A DNA stretch of 64,000 nt, taken from contig NC_092568.1 in assembly GCF_037975245.1 (NCBI RefSeq), positions 22,780,501 through 22,844,500 on the forward strand, written 5' to 3'. Both the position numbers and the translations under genes were made by a program. This DNA is from Apostichopus japonicus. Lineage: Eukaryota; Echinodermata; Holothuroidea; Aspidochirotida; Stichopodidae. Of this stretch, positions 34,801 to 49,800 are shown one piece after another (the stretch's first letter is position 1; every line of letters begins with the position of its first letter). The notes under the pieces were generated by a model, which was not told where the DNA came from, ran no database searches, and was given only the letters and a program-made list of their open reading frames with translations.

Positions 34801-37800
34801 CAATCATATTTATAAGCAATATTCAAGGGAAGCTGGCCAAAATTTTACATAATAGTGCAAATCATGCAATTTGCAATTATGCAATTTGGAAACCTTGTTA
34901 TGCAATTTGGAAACCTACTTTAATGTTTTAGCACCATTGATTTTACAGCTAAGCTACAGCTAACCAGGGATCACATTACTTTTTAAATGAATACTACACC
35001 CTCATACTATAAAGTGCAGAAACTCTAACACCATCGCAGGTGGTAAATGCGCCTCTGATATAAATGTAACAAATATTAAGACATTAAGACATTCATCAAG
35101 TTAGTGAATAATCAACATCAAATCCAATTTACCTGTTGGAATATAAAAAAATTTAACATAACTCTGCCACTCTGGCGATTTGTTGGAGAATTCTACAACG
35201 TACGGCCTCATGACTGAGGAAAGGTAAGCCTCATTTCCGCAAATGCCAATTTTCACCGGCGAGGGAACTTTAGGTGTCTGGTTACAACTGAAAGGGAAAG
35301 GAATGAAAAACTTGCATAAACCACAGGAAACTATTAATAAACGAAAAACAGGTATCACATGACTTTGGAATTCAATACTGACCAATCACACTGTAGTAAG
35401 ATATCCTTACACCTTTGAAGGGGGTAATTGCATCTATCAAATTACTGTAAACAAAAACTTCCCTGTACCGGGCAATACACAACTTTAAGCGTTGCTCATA
35501 TTTCAAAGGGAAAATATTCATTTTGTCCCGGATCAAATTCTTTCTTTTTACCTTTAAGATTCCCAAACACATTGCTCGACATCAATCGCCAATGGAGGGG
35601 CAAACTTACCGCAAAAAGTTTCTTTTTCACTTTTGTTTCAGAAAGTAATTGTATATTTCCTGACTGATAGGACACAAAACAATTATTCTACGAGCAATTA
35701 GTAACTGCGAGATAGTTAACTTTAAGTTAATATACTTAAGTACTTTATTGGTGAAGCACAAAGGTTTCTAGGCAAAACATTATATTTATACATTTAACCT
35801 GAGCCAAAAAACGTGCGCTTGCAAAACGTTAGAAAGAATATTGCAAAAGCTTGGTGACGACTACCAACCTCCATCCTAATCAACTGATAAACAAAAACAA
35901 CAACAAAAACAAATTAGAAGAGAATAATCTATGATGAGGATGAGTATTAATAACTTACTAACTTAATATTAATATCTTATTAATAACTTACTATTTCTGC
36001 AATCTCTGGACAATGAACTGTAGAGTTGTTTCTACGTCATCCTTGCCGCAGGTACAGACAATTTTACTGTCGTCGACACAGGTGGCAAGCCTCTATACAA
36101 AACAAAAGACAATACACAGAACGAGATCAGAAGTAATTCAGTTGTAAAATGGTGTTTTGATTCACTGGAGATTGCGAGTCTCCATAGGTTGGTAAATTAA
36201 AAGGTGAACAACCGAAAGGAAATCATTAATACCAAATTCAATTCAAATATATGCAAATATGAAAAATAACATACTTTTTTCATTTTCTGGTACAGAAGGG
36301 GAAATAATTTTTGTTTACTGAAGGGGATAAATTATGTTCTCATTCAAAATCTCATCAGAAAAAGAAAGAAAGATGACAAAATAGTGAAAGTTTTAACTAA
36401 ATTCTCTACTCAATTATCAAATGCATTCACATTCTTTAATTTGTTAAAACAAAAATTTGCTTCAGTATACATCATCCATTCCTTTTCTCAAGAAAACTAC
36501 AAACAACTTGAGACGATACCTTTCCGGGGATATCTTCTGTGTTGAAGAAGAGAATACTGTCTGGAATCGTTTCCTCAAATAAGCCCAACTGGGTTAGCTG
36601 CTCGGGGATGTTCGTCTTGCTCCACTGAGAAAGCAAAAGAAAAAGAGAGACAAAAACAGAGTTGTGTGGTGAATTCTAAAGGTTTGATTGATGCCCTGTG
36701 TTAAGGTGACGATACCCGAGAACCTCCAGAGGTGAGACGTCAAAACAAACAAAATTTGATTTGTTTTACAAGGCTAGGAAAATATTTCAACTATGAGGCC
36801 CCCACGGCATTTCAAGCAGAGAGTTGAGAAATGTTCTACTGCTGTAGAATGTTAAGCATGTATCATCCAGTACAACATATCCTTATAAAACATAAAGCGC
36901 TTTCACACACAGGGAAGGGTATGATGGGTAATAAACACAGAAAACTAAAACATATAATTAAAAGGGATGAGTATAGCTGAGGCATGAAATTAGTTTATTG
37001 CTGCAAGTTGGGTCATTTGATACCGGCAGTGTAGTCGCAACTTATGGATTCATTTCGTAAACTTTATAACCATCCTTTAATGTCAAATTTTTATTTTTAA
37101 TATTTATTTTTATTTTATTATTTTATTTATTTATTTCCACAGCACATGAACAACTGAGAAATACATATTTTAACATATGTTCAACATAAATAATATGATC
37201 AGAAAAACATAAATAATTGATGTATGCAAGATGAAGAGTCAACTGTATAAATGCAGTGGAGGAGACTTGACAGAAAAAAGCTTATCGAGTTCAGGCCACC
37301 TTGAAGAAAAAAAAAAAAAAAATCTAAATAAAGAAGAAAAAAAATCAGTTCACATTGCTGAAAGGGTTTAGCAATAACCTATAAATTTATATTGAATTGG
37401 ATGAACCGTTGATTTGATCATGTTTGAAAGAAGCCAGTTCTAGCCCTTAAATGTAATCAATCAGTCCATAAAACAAAGCAGAACATCAGTAATGTTATAG
37501 CTTATTTGACTTTTGCAAAGTGATTTGTACCACCTGTCATGAATAACGCATCGTGAAAGAAACCTATTCCATGTTGTCTGTGTGTACCAGTAATACATAT
37601 TATACCAATTTTGAGACACCTATTGCAAATTATGAACTTAAACATCCTTTGACATTTTATCCATGTACAACTGTTGTGTCCCTCACTATTAAATTGAGCA
37701 CTGTCATCCAATTTTTCCATCCAGATCAGATCAAATTCCTAGCAGGAGACATTTTTACAAAATTATAAAATCTGGACCTGTCTTGACCCCACTTGACCTT

Positions 37801-40800
37801 TAACCTACTTTATGTAAACATTTTATGGAGCCAATGAGATGGGCAACTTGGCCACCATGTTGTGATGATGGAGCACAAGTATCTTATTGTATGGATGGAT
37901 TGATATGGAAGGATGGATCGAGGGATGAATAGATAGATGGATGGATGAAACGGATGGATGGTAGTTCCTGAAAGGATACTTCACTCACCCTTTTCTCAAT
38001 GGATCCAGACGATACTACTCTGTCCGCAGACCTGTTTCTCCTGTGGCCGGTCTGAGTGTCCCTTGAATCCTTGGCCGATGATGGCCGCTCACGTCCGATA
38101 CTACTGCTACGCCTGGGAGGGACCCTGTTGGGGGTCCCGTCGCTACTCGAGAGGGAAGACAGGGACCTCTGAGGAGGGATCTTAGGAGATGTCTTGGCGG
38201 TGTCTTCTCTGGACGATAATTGATTCTCTGAGGCAGACGGGGGCGACTCATCCGACTTATCCAATTCTGCTAGCAGGGCTTCGGCAGATTGCTGTCAGTG
38301 AGGAATCACATCAACATCGTTACTATGAGAACCTAAACATACTTATGTGGGGTTCTTCGTAGCAAAAAAACAAAAAACTTAAAAGCAACATGCCACATGA
38401 ATAAAATGTAAGACAAAAGTTTTTATTATTATTATAACACCGGTGCTTATATAGCGCAAAATCCCAGGGTTCAATGCGCTTAGCAAAACAAATACGAAAA
38501 GCAAAAATACAATTATTGCAAAAGTTTATAGGTTAAGTACATGTTGAGCTCACATACATACATGCTAACATATCCGAAACGACCAACCGACGAGAAACGA
38601 CTAATGCATAAACAAAGGAACTTCTTAACATTACTTCCCACAGATGTAGATACTGTACCCCACAAAAAAAAATGGTTCCAGAGTCTTTGATTTGGGGTAC
38701 ATGATTGGCCAGATTTTCTACCATCTTTTTTATAATTTTTGAACTATTTTCATCTTAATATGGGGGATTTATTATAGTCTTTTTCTTATTAAACAAGCAG
38801 CTCTGAATATTTATGATAAGTTTTGATATATTTTCAAGTAAAACTTGGGGCTTTATTAGTTAACCTTCTTATTAAACATGCCATTACGGTCAAGGTAAAA
38901 TGGTGCCCTTATGTGTGTTGAAAAGTTACGCGTCCGTATAAATAATTTACTCTGCGGGGGAAGTTGATAGGTCAATAAATAAACCTTTCAAACTTTATCC
39001 CAAAATTTGTAATTAGAGCCCCTTAGTTCTGTCTCCTGAACAGAAAGAACTTGAACTGTACCAGATCTTGCGAACTTGTTATATTTGTATAAAAGAAGGG
39101 AAGAGAAAGCGAAAATGTCAAAAAGCTGACTATCTTTAAATTGAAGAGGAAGTAGAAGGTAAATCTCTTATACAAATATGATTCAAATGGCAAACAGCAA
39201 TTTGAAAATGAAGCCGACACAAGCAGTTTTGTAAATGTCTGTATTAACAATAGAGACACTCTAAAGGCATCTCGTTTAATATGTAGGAAACAAAAGCCTT
39301 TCAGCGATCTGGTTCGATATATGACAGGAGACCTTTATTTGTAATGGCCAACAGAAGGAGCTACGGTCAAGCAGCATTTGGGTTGAAGTTTAAGATTTCT
39401 ATTATGGATGTATATCAGTTAATTGCAGTTAATTGGCTGTCGACTGTTTAAGTTTGATGTTTCAAATTGGTCAAGATTTTGAGAGAGTGTTCTCCCCATT
39501 GGGCTTGCTTGTAAATGACAGGGATTGCAAAAGCATCAGGTTGAAAATTAAAACAAGGCTGTTCATTATAGCAAGGAGAGTATCGCATCGCAGTGTTGTG
39601 ATTCCGACGACTGCAATCACAATTCGATCGGTGCTGGCTGTATTTTGAATAAATAACAAAAAACCCATCCAGACTTTAAGTTCTTGTGGAAATTGCAAGA
39701 AAAGTACCATGTCATTTTAGGAATCGATGAAGAAAGAAATAAAGTCCCTCAATGCTGCTTGTAAAGGACAACTTTAATAGTTTATATCGAGCTACGAATA
39801 CAACGTTGACAAAATCACAAATCTACGAGCCCGCTGCAGATGATGTCAACCTCCGCTAATGCATGCAGCTCAGTACTTTGCCAGCAGATGACGAAGCAGA
39901 ACACATTACTATTGGTTAATTTAAATTTATCGATCACACGCTCGACGGGGAAGGAACACCTTTTTACCTCTGGCATTGTAACATTTTCTCGACTGTCTGA
40001 GCTGGATGATTCTGGTCGAGCTATTTCCATACCATCAGCCATGGAACCTGACGTGGGCAGTCCTTGTGAAAAATAAGGCCTGAAAAAAAAAAATGAGAAG
40101 AAAATTGATGATTTGATATAAATATTAATAGACTTTGACATGGTAGATTATTGACAAAATCCAGGGAAATGGGGCGAAAAAAGAACAAAGTTGACATTTG
40201 TATGATGGTGCAACTATTAAATGATTGTTAGGGATTGGTACTCTGCAGTTGGATACCAGATATAATTTAAATAGTTAATGTTAGATTCCCATGGAAGGTA
40301 ATGGGGGGCAGTACACAGAAATGTTGGTCAATTGGACAAGGGGAGAGGTGCTATTGTGACTGGTGAGAAGGAGGTGCTGCAATTAAATTCAAATGAAGAT
40401 AACATTAATGAGCAAAAAGTTCAAAAGGTGAAGAGAAGAGTAAAAATAAATATAACAATAAGATGAGGACTCATCACAGAAAAATTTGATGAATTTTTTA
40501 GCCAGGAAACTAAAACTGATGGTCTAATATAATAATAGCTAACTTCTTCCCTACCCCCTTCCCTTAATCCTCTCTTTGTCCCTCTACTGTTTATCACCTA
40601 CCTCTCCTCTTCCCCTGTTGGTTTCTTCTTTCTTCTCTCCCATCCCTTGTCTACTAATCCCCTTACATATATCTCTTTGTGTTCACCATGCTCATTGACC
40701 TGTCTGCATTCTGTGCATTTTTTTTTTTTGTCCCTTCCGTTACTGTTACTTGTCATTTAGCCTCTGAATAAGATCTTGATAGGATCGAAAACGTCAGGCC

Positions 40801-43800
40801 AACTTACTTTTACAAGGCCTAAAATTATGTTAAAATGGCTCTAAATGTAATAAAAAAAATGCAAGTAAGGACCTACCATTAAAATTTGTTTTTTATTTTA
40901 TTGCATAACATACCAAAAACACTATGGACAGGTATCGCCACTAAATGTAATTGTGTAGGATCTTACCACTCAATGGTTCAAACCAAGAACATTAACCCAA
41001 TCAGGAAACGCTCACTTCCACCTTTAGTTCAACTAAACGATCATGTTACTCACCTCTTGGAGGTGACTCTCATGGAGTGTACCTGTTAACTGATTTACTG
41101 GCAAAGGGTACATTCAACCTCACATGGACATAGTTTAATACTCATTACAATGTATGGATACATTACATTGTCACTTAGAACAATGTAAAATTGTATAAGA
41201 ATGTTCCCATTTGTTAGTTGAAAAACTGTTTTTTGCTTCCAAAGAATCTTATGAAGAATATGCTTAGGTTTGCTTTTCCTTTTAGAGAAAAGTGATGCAA
41301 AATCAAGTTAAAGTAAATGATTCAAATCTTATATCCCTTCTTTAAAATACAGTAACGAAGACAATACTGCTTATTCCAAATGAACGTGCCCACTCTTAGA
41401 GTATACACATAGGCAGCAACTCTAACTTCATCATGCTGATAAGATCCTGTAATAGGCATGCATATATTCTTCCACAAATGACACTGTGTGAATCAAACAA
41501 TATTGCTCTACATGTGCTGTAAAACATTACTTGTTTTGAATGTCACTGATTCTCAAATAAGGGATGTTTGTCTTGGTTCATGTTTTAATAGTGTGTACGG
41601 CCAACAGTAATCAGCAAGGAGACGATCTCTGCATATTACCCGAGGTCATTTTTAATTGATTGGAAGCAGGGGATTTCGGTCTTATAATGACTTCCACACA
41701 GATCTTAAGAAGGGTTAGAGGTAGGCTTAAATTATAATTGGGTTACTGTATTAAAGCTGTGTTACTACTCCAACTGTACAGGGGCAGATTGAACTCACAG
41801 TTGAGACACACAAGAAACTTGTGAATACATTCAGTGTTGAGATGCTGACTTTTAAGAATCGCTTTTACTTCATGAAACGTGGAAGTAAAAGTTGTCCCAA
41901 ATGAATATCAGTAATGGAGCTTCGAAAGGATTACAAAATCCAGATTATAAACACTCAGATTCAAAACAATAAGAGGTACCATAACAACGAGGGTCACCGA
42001 CCAGACATGATCTGACCCAGTGTGTGTCTACAGTATTAAAAAGGTTACCAACGCACTCAAATACAGCAGAGTGAAAGTGCTAATGTTGTGAGAAGACAGG
42101 TAAGCCAGCAAGCCAAGTAACTGTAAAATGATTGGAAGGTATGTGTCACATGACCAGGCCTGGGAATGACTGTGTGTCCCATGTATATATAGTTAGAATT
42201 AAGAAATGATATAAAACCCTGTGTTTATTTATTTGACTTACTCTTCAGCAAGGATTGTCCTAACTTTAGCCCACCATTGTTTTACATGCAAGCATTAATC
42301 CCATACTCACTTTCAGCCTTAGTTGTGGTTTAAGTCATTGCACGCTTCAACAAGGTCACTAGATAGACACCCACGTTGCTCACCTATTTTCTTGGAATAC
42401 CAGTCAAGACATTACATGAATTAATACATGTTTCTTAATACAAATTGAAATGCTGTGAACTGTGATTCAAGCAGTCATTGTGTCATAAAGGAAATGGTTC
42501 ACAGAAATGTGCAGCCTCCCATGTAACGTTTCTTTCATCTGAGTTTTCTTTAATCTGAGTATATCTTCCTTTTGATGTTCTCCTATGTCACCTATCATTT
42601 TTTTGGTTAAAAATAATATCTAAGTTTATGGTATATGTCACAAGTATTAACCAAGCCTCACACTTTAGGAATTTACTCTTATCAAAACACGTCCCTGTAA
42701 ACAATTCATGTGAGTGTAACTCATACACTGGAAGGTTGTAATCACTAAGATTTGCCAGACATCCTTGGTTGCAAGTGATCCACGGAATATGGAATACATG
42801 GATAATGAAACATACATAATGACAATGCACTCCAATGAATGCTGTCATTGTTAGAAAATAACTAAACTACTCAAGACTATAGGAGACACAAACAGAAACA
42901 AACTCATTGGTCTATGAGATGAACAATGTCACCAAACAGCTCAGAAATGTCTTATTTCATTTGGGAGATATCAGAGGTTTAATGTCCCTTCACACGCTAC
43001 TGTAATGTTGCTCTTTATTTATTACCACGTTTATTTTTTGGTAATGACAATAGGTTTTGAGAATGTCAAATCTGCCAGTAATTCAGTTTTTTTTTGTTTT
43101 GTGAAATTTAAAAACTATGACCACATTTAAATGGCTGCCTTTTTAACAGAGTCTCTGCCAAAGATTGGACTCTTTCCGTCCACAGTTTACTGGCATACCT
43201 CAGTACTGGCTTGGGAGTCGAGCCAATGCTTATCTCGTCCAAGTTTCCATCCGTGCCACTGTCACTTAGATTCATCTCATCAAGGTCATTGTACAGGAAG
43301 TCTTCATCTAACAGTTCGTTGTCGGGGTCTTCGGGGAAATGCTCGCCTTCGCTCTCGTCGCTCGCAACCTTAAACTTTTTCAATAATGAGATGAATTTCT
43401 TCTTGATGTTTCGTTGCTGCTGTGAATAAAGAGGAAATGTGCTCGTAATATTACAAGTATCAACTTTCTCTGAAAAAGTCTTTAATGGAGATCAGGTTCT
43501 ATCTAAAAGATTTAAACAATTATGGTTTAATAAAATGTCTGCTCCCTGTTTCTGCACGATTGCTCAAAATATGACCAGAATTTTGTTAATTTGACTAAAT
43601 TTCCCTCTGTTTTCTCGTTCTTAAATCACCAAATGTGTTTAATAATCTAAACAAGCATTAATGAAATAAAACATCTTTTGCCGACATGTTTTTATATCTG
43701 TCACATTCAATATAGAAAGGGACAGTTTACCTATAGCAGCTGCATGGTTATGTATACATGTATGAAACATATCTTGCAATGCAAATACATGAGCAGGAAC

Positions 43801-46800
43801 ATGCTTAGTTTAATCAGCTGTTGTTACATTAAATTCACAAGAAATGTTACAGCACTGGCTCAAATGTTTGTTCATCTTTGATAAGTATATCTAATCCCAT
43901 AGCCTTGGTCTTTCAACACTTACTTTGCAGATGCAGGGAATTATTTCGTGTAAAAATTTGCCGTGGCAACTTCGAAGATTATTCATTTTGTAAAATACTA
44001 TGGATACTATGTAAAAATAATTGCTATGCATCTTCGCACTTTCATAGAAATTTGACCAATATCTGTAACAATTTTTGGATATGATGTTGGATGATATTAT
44101 TCCTTGAGATGTACAGTACCTAAACCTAGCCATGTTTGCAATTATAATTCTAGGGCTTAAACTGATAATTTTAACCACAACGTTAGGCAAATTAGTATTA
44201 AACGGGCATGATGGAATGCTTTTTAATGTTTAAACAAAGTAAGACACCAGCTGCATGAGTCAAAATAAAGTAAAGCAGAAGGGAAATTCCCTACAATTGC
44301 AACATTATATTAAAATATGTGCAACCTGCTACTGTAATCTGATTTCTAGTAATATCTCTCCCCACTATCTTTTTCCTCGACCAGTCCCCGCCCTCCCCCT
44401 TCCCCCTCCCCCTCATCCACTCCAAGGGCTCTAAGCAAATACATTCTGTTTGTAAATAGCTTTGTTCTGGAGCAACTTCTGATTTATGTGACCTTTTGTG
44501 ATAAAACGCCAACGCTCTGTGGATGATTCCATGACAAAACAAATTGTTTTTGAGTAAAACATAACCTAACAGATAACACTAATAAATCCCACTGCTCTCA
44601 TGAATGGGTGAAAGGACCAAAATAAATCCAAAAACAAGGAACCCCCTACAGGGAATAAAATTACAACCTGCATATTCTATTTAGTAACCAAGGCAACTGC
44701 CCTGCAAACACTCCTACAGGAGGAAAATTAAGAAGTCAGAATGACCTTAAGAAAGCAACTTAAAGGGAATGCGTCAAAAATCAATTCATGGCAAAACAAA
44801 CATTTTTTTTGTGTGAATCCTGTTGCAGAGCATTTATCTAGATTCAGATCTACAATGTAAGGATAAATAACATTTCATTTGTTATAGTTTTTAACTATGC
44901 ATAATCTGTGATGTCATAGCAACTTCCCCCCTCCCCCCCAACTACCAATTTGTTCATAAGAGATGGCATGATTTCTGTATTCACCTTCAGATGAGAAATT
45001 TACAAAACCTTGAAAACTGAATTTTCTTGAAAAGATGAAAGACTTTTGACAAAATATATGCTTTCACTTTTGAAAACAAGAAAAGGAAAAGAAATCATTC
45101 TGACAGTTTAACGAAAGGTCTTCATGGAAGAAAATTTATAGTGAGGGTTTGTCAATTTTTAGTCTTCCAGACAATGGTTTCTAGTATCAGGCATATTCAG
45201 ATCTCTTTATAAGAGAAAGAAATTGATGTGGTATAATGCTTCAACTATTAAAAGAGAAGGAAAAAGATAACATGAGCAGAACACTCCCAATCTCCATTTT
45301 GCATTGGGCCTGCCACAATCTCATAGTACCACACCTAACTCGTAAAGTAAAGAAGAAAAAAAAAACAAGTTCAAGGTTACCTCTATGAACCTCTCTAGGA
45401 TGAAAGCAAACTCTTCATATTTCAAATTAATTAACTCAGAAGTTCCTTCTTTTCCAAACCTCACACTATACAATGCAGCCACAACTCCCCTTTTACTCTG
45501 AGATCAACGTTTACCGAAAAAGGATTAATTTCAATATGCTGTGTACTGCTTGTAAATATCATACTATCTGGGTCATAGCCACAATCCTGGGCCAAGGACT
45601 TCCTTCTGTATGTCACTTAAAGTAACAGCACTGTGTAAATGTACATACCTGGCCATCAATATACTTTGAATACACAAGTAAACAAACCATCAATGTAACA
45701 CTACTGATAGTGTTCTGAATGATGCTAGAGTAAAACTAATCAATAAAACAAGAAAAAATAAAGACATGGAAATCCAACTGTACATTTATAAAGTGAGCTA
45801 GAGAGGTTAAGACTAACATGTGACTTGCATATGTTTATGTTTAATATGAGGTTAAGGGAATATCTCGAAACTTCAAATATTGGAAATAGTTTATTTGAAA
45901 GTCCACTCCTCTTTCTTTTGATATATCAGAATAAAATCTATTAAACATCACTCGTTAAAAACAATAACCTAAACATACAGGTAAATCTCTTTAAGCTTGT
46001 CATCAAGGGAAAGACAAATATCCACTTAACCATAGCTGATATGGGGCTGATGAGTCATTAACCTAAAACTTTGAGTAAACCAGTAGTTTAAGCCAACACA
46101 TAAAGGAAACCATTGACAGCGAAACTTGAAGGATACAAAACAGATAATGGAAGGTCTTCCACACTCTAGGGTGGTCAGATTGGTAAATATAAACACAGTG
46201 GCCGGTATTAGAAGTATTGGTAATGATTGTAATGTCCATCGCTTAGCCAAAGAGGGCTAGTATCATACAATTATCCATAGTGTGTACATGCATGTACCAA
46301 ATTCCACTGAGAAAGCATCCCAAGTTGGTGAGATGAGTGGAACCTCCCTCCTTGTTGGAATTGAAAGGAGAAACATTTCATAAATACCCAAAAAACTTAT
46401 CTGGTTTGCCCTTTTAGAGAATGAAGATACTTACCTGGTCCCTCAAAATGAATACAAATTGTAGAGTAATAAAGACTTTATACCAGAATCCCATTAATCA
46501 TGAAAAGGTTTCAAACTATCATTCTGCAGTCAATAAATATTGCAACTGGACGGTGTTAAAAGGTTAGCTGGTCATGTTGGAAATGGTAGAGTGATGGTGC
46601 TGTAGTTGTGGGGGGACAGGTATGTTGAATGAGATGTCAGTCAGTCAAATGTTCAACTTAACAAGAAGAACTATCTCTGTCCTGAGACATGAGAATAAAA
46701 GCCGTTATAATTCACACCTTTGGTGCACTTAGATGAACTGGCCTAGATTTTTACACCACTGGGAAATAGCTGGCCAGCAGAAAAGGAGTCAACAATGAGT

Positions 46801-49800
46801 CAATTCCCAAAGTGCCCTGACATCTGGAGGGCCTCCCATTGATCAGCCCTAGTTTTAATCTCTCATCAAAAGAAAAAGACATCCCTTCACTCCCATCATT
46901 ACAATTCTTTTCCTTTAAACAGGGCACAAATTTGATGCCAGTATCCAACGGGCTAAAACTGACTATTGCCGCTGTCGGTCGGTTTGAATGACATTAATAT
47001 TAAATGAGTTTTTTTTTTATGCTGTGAACAACTTTTAAAAGCAAAAGGTTTCTCCTACACTCGAACTCTGTCATTTCGCAACTGGGGCAGCGAAACTTAA
47101 CTCTTTTCATCACAAATGCAAAGAATGAGATTCACAGTCTTTTTAATACTGGCAATCTACAAAAATGTAGGGCATGAATAAGAGAAGCTGAGAAAAACGT
47201 AGCAAATAGAACTATTTGACAGACGATTCATGCAGGGAAGTTTTAATTCATCTTTGTGTCCATCGGCCAGACATCTTAAAAGCCCACGGTGCATATATCA
47301 CTTCTGTACGTGCTCGATTCAAATTTTGGTCGTAAAGATCGTATGGATTTATAGAAAGCAAAAAAATATGAGCATATCCGTTCATTTCTGTCAACAATTG
47401 AGACTTAATGAAGGAGAATGTAGAGAATGAGGAGCAAGGGGACACAGGTGATTGATAAACGTGCTAGATTATGAATTTACATCAGCGACTTTTGCTTTGT
47501 TAATGTGCTTCGGAAGGATCAAACTACAATTTCTTTTGTCGCGACGATGAAGACATTCTCTACAGTAAGGAGACAATCAAGCTTGCTACAGTAGATGACA
47601 AACATTACAGGGGAAAAGAAGTACAATGACTGACTACTGAGAAACCATGTTTTCAAGTTGATAAATATAAATATGCTGATCTTGACTTACCTTGAGCTGT
47701 TATCGATATTATATGGCCCATAATCATGATTATGCTGACCGTACAAGATTACTGTGATTACCGACAGTCTGAAAGATTTCACAAATACTCACCCTATTAA
47801 ATGAAGGTCGAAGTTTAATCTGCCCGGGTTTTCTGCCTGGGACTTGGTCCTCTTCAGGTTCCCCTAAAAGATCCTGAAAGAAAGAAATCAACAACAAAAG
47901 ATTTCTTTCAATTTACTAAACTAGAAAGAAAGTAATTGTTGCAAAAATTCCACAACAACTAGTAGAATTGCCTTTAAATGGGCATCCGAGACTAGCTATA
48001 AAAAAATTTAAAAAAATTAATTAATTAAATTAAAAAAAAGTAAAAATGAATTTGTGCTTAGAAGACCTTTCTTCTCTTGCATTTGTTTAATGTCCTATTT
48101 CGACTAGTGTAAGTATATTCAGTGATGAGCCTTGGGTAAAAAAAAAATAACGGAACTTTGCAAAAATTGCGGTATAGGCTCCAGTTTGCGTATGCTACAG
48201 TGTGTTAGGATAATAGTATTTGTCCCGAGGTAGAAAAGAAATCACAGATATTCCGAGAATTCGCGGAAAAAAATTATGCCTGTATATTACAAGATTAATA
48301 CTCGTGTGTAAAAGTAAGTTGGCCTGACGTTTCGATCCTAGCAGGATCTTCTTCAGAGGCTAAAGGATTAATACTCAGTTGAATATTAAATCCATTAAGC
48401 ATGAAGAATTGCCTACCTGGCCTTCAACCATGTTCTCCCCACTGTCGCTGTTTTCTCCAGGATCGGAGGAGTACGACTCTTCACCCTCTTCTTCGCTCTC
48501 TACATCAACACTACGATCTGAAGGAGCAAAATGACAAGACCGTCAGCATCATCTCTCTTAGTCTCCATGACACTTTAACTGATAAATCCAAACGATTTTT
48601 TAAAGTGTGCGTACCTACCATGGAGAGGACTTTATCTGATAAAACCTGTCTGCTTGATGAAAGCTTTATTAAAATTGTTCATGGGTCCATAGATATGACA
48701 TTTCGTCAGTTTGTTGTTATGCTGGTATTATAAATCCAATCTGCAGTAATTCACTGAGATACGGAATACAAAACAACTGTGAGAATAATTGCTGCGAAAA
48801 TTATTGTGGGGGGGGGGGAGGAGGGGTAGGGTCAAGGGACATGTAGCTATATATCGTATAGCAATGCCAAAATTATAATAATTGAAATATTAAAAAATTA
48901 TTCAATCACAACGATACACCCACCTTGACCTTTGCATCAAGCGGGAGGAGTGGGGAGGGGGTGGGAGAGCAAGATGATTTATGAGTATTAATAAATGAAT
49001 TTGATTCATCTATTGAATATTCAGCATTTCATTGCCAGGACACTTTTCATGTGAATGGTATTTTAACACAATTCAAGGGAAATTTAAACATTTTAACTTC
49101 TACTCTACTGTTTGAAATGAAACTTGGCATAAATGATCTATGTGGTTGTGGGAATCTAGTATTGAACAATATCTCAGGTGCTTCAAAACATATACGTTGA
49201 CACATCGAAGATACAGGTAGCAAGTGCAACATGCCTGGTATGTATCGTACTGCTAATATTGGAAATTAGCTCTAATCCTATTCAATGATCCTGCATAAAC
49301 GATCTCCTCATGCACCATCCATAACTGTGTATCTTAAATGCGGCCACAGTAGTTGGGATTAATCAATTTCTGGCAGTATTTTTTACAACTCCTACTGTAC
49401 CAAAAGATGAGATTGAAGTAAATGAAACTAAAAATACCTTCAAAATGACTTTCAAACATAAATGTTGATAAAAGTTATTAAAACTCTTTCCATTCCAATT
49501 TTAAAAAGTACTTGCTCTGGCACTTCTTTCACATTAGTATCACACTCGCAGACAAAGTTTGATAAAGCAAAAACCTCAAAAATATTAACATATTTAAACC
49601 GTTTTTTTCATAAATTATACGAAATATAAGCACAAATTTGATTTCATCAAGCTACTGTAATGGACTGCAGTGCTTTTTGGCCGGATGTCACAAAGTACAA
49701 ATTGTCTTTACCAACAACATCAGGTTGCAATGAAAGGCTTTTGTTTTTGTTTTAAATTGTTAGAAGTCATTCTTCAGATCAAGACACTATTAACCACTCT

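Larger units (their letters stand above)
35288..37988 (-). other. PACS introns between exons 6 and 9
   Basis: These are 35288-35991, 36093-36519 and 36625-37988. They contain T/A-rich low-complexity tracts (37087-37135, 37306-37345) and a (GATG)n tract at 37880-37965. No extra exon seen. Confidence 0.65.
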
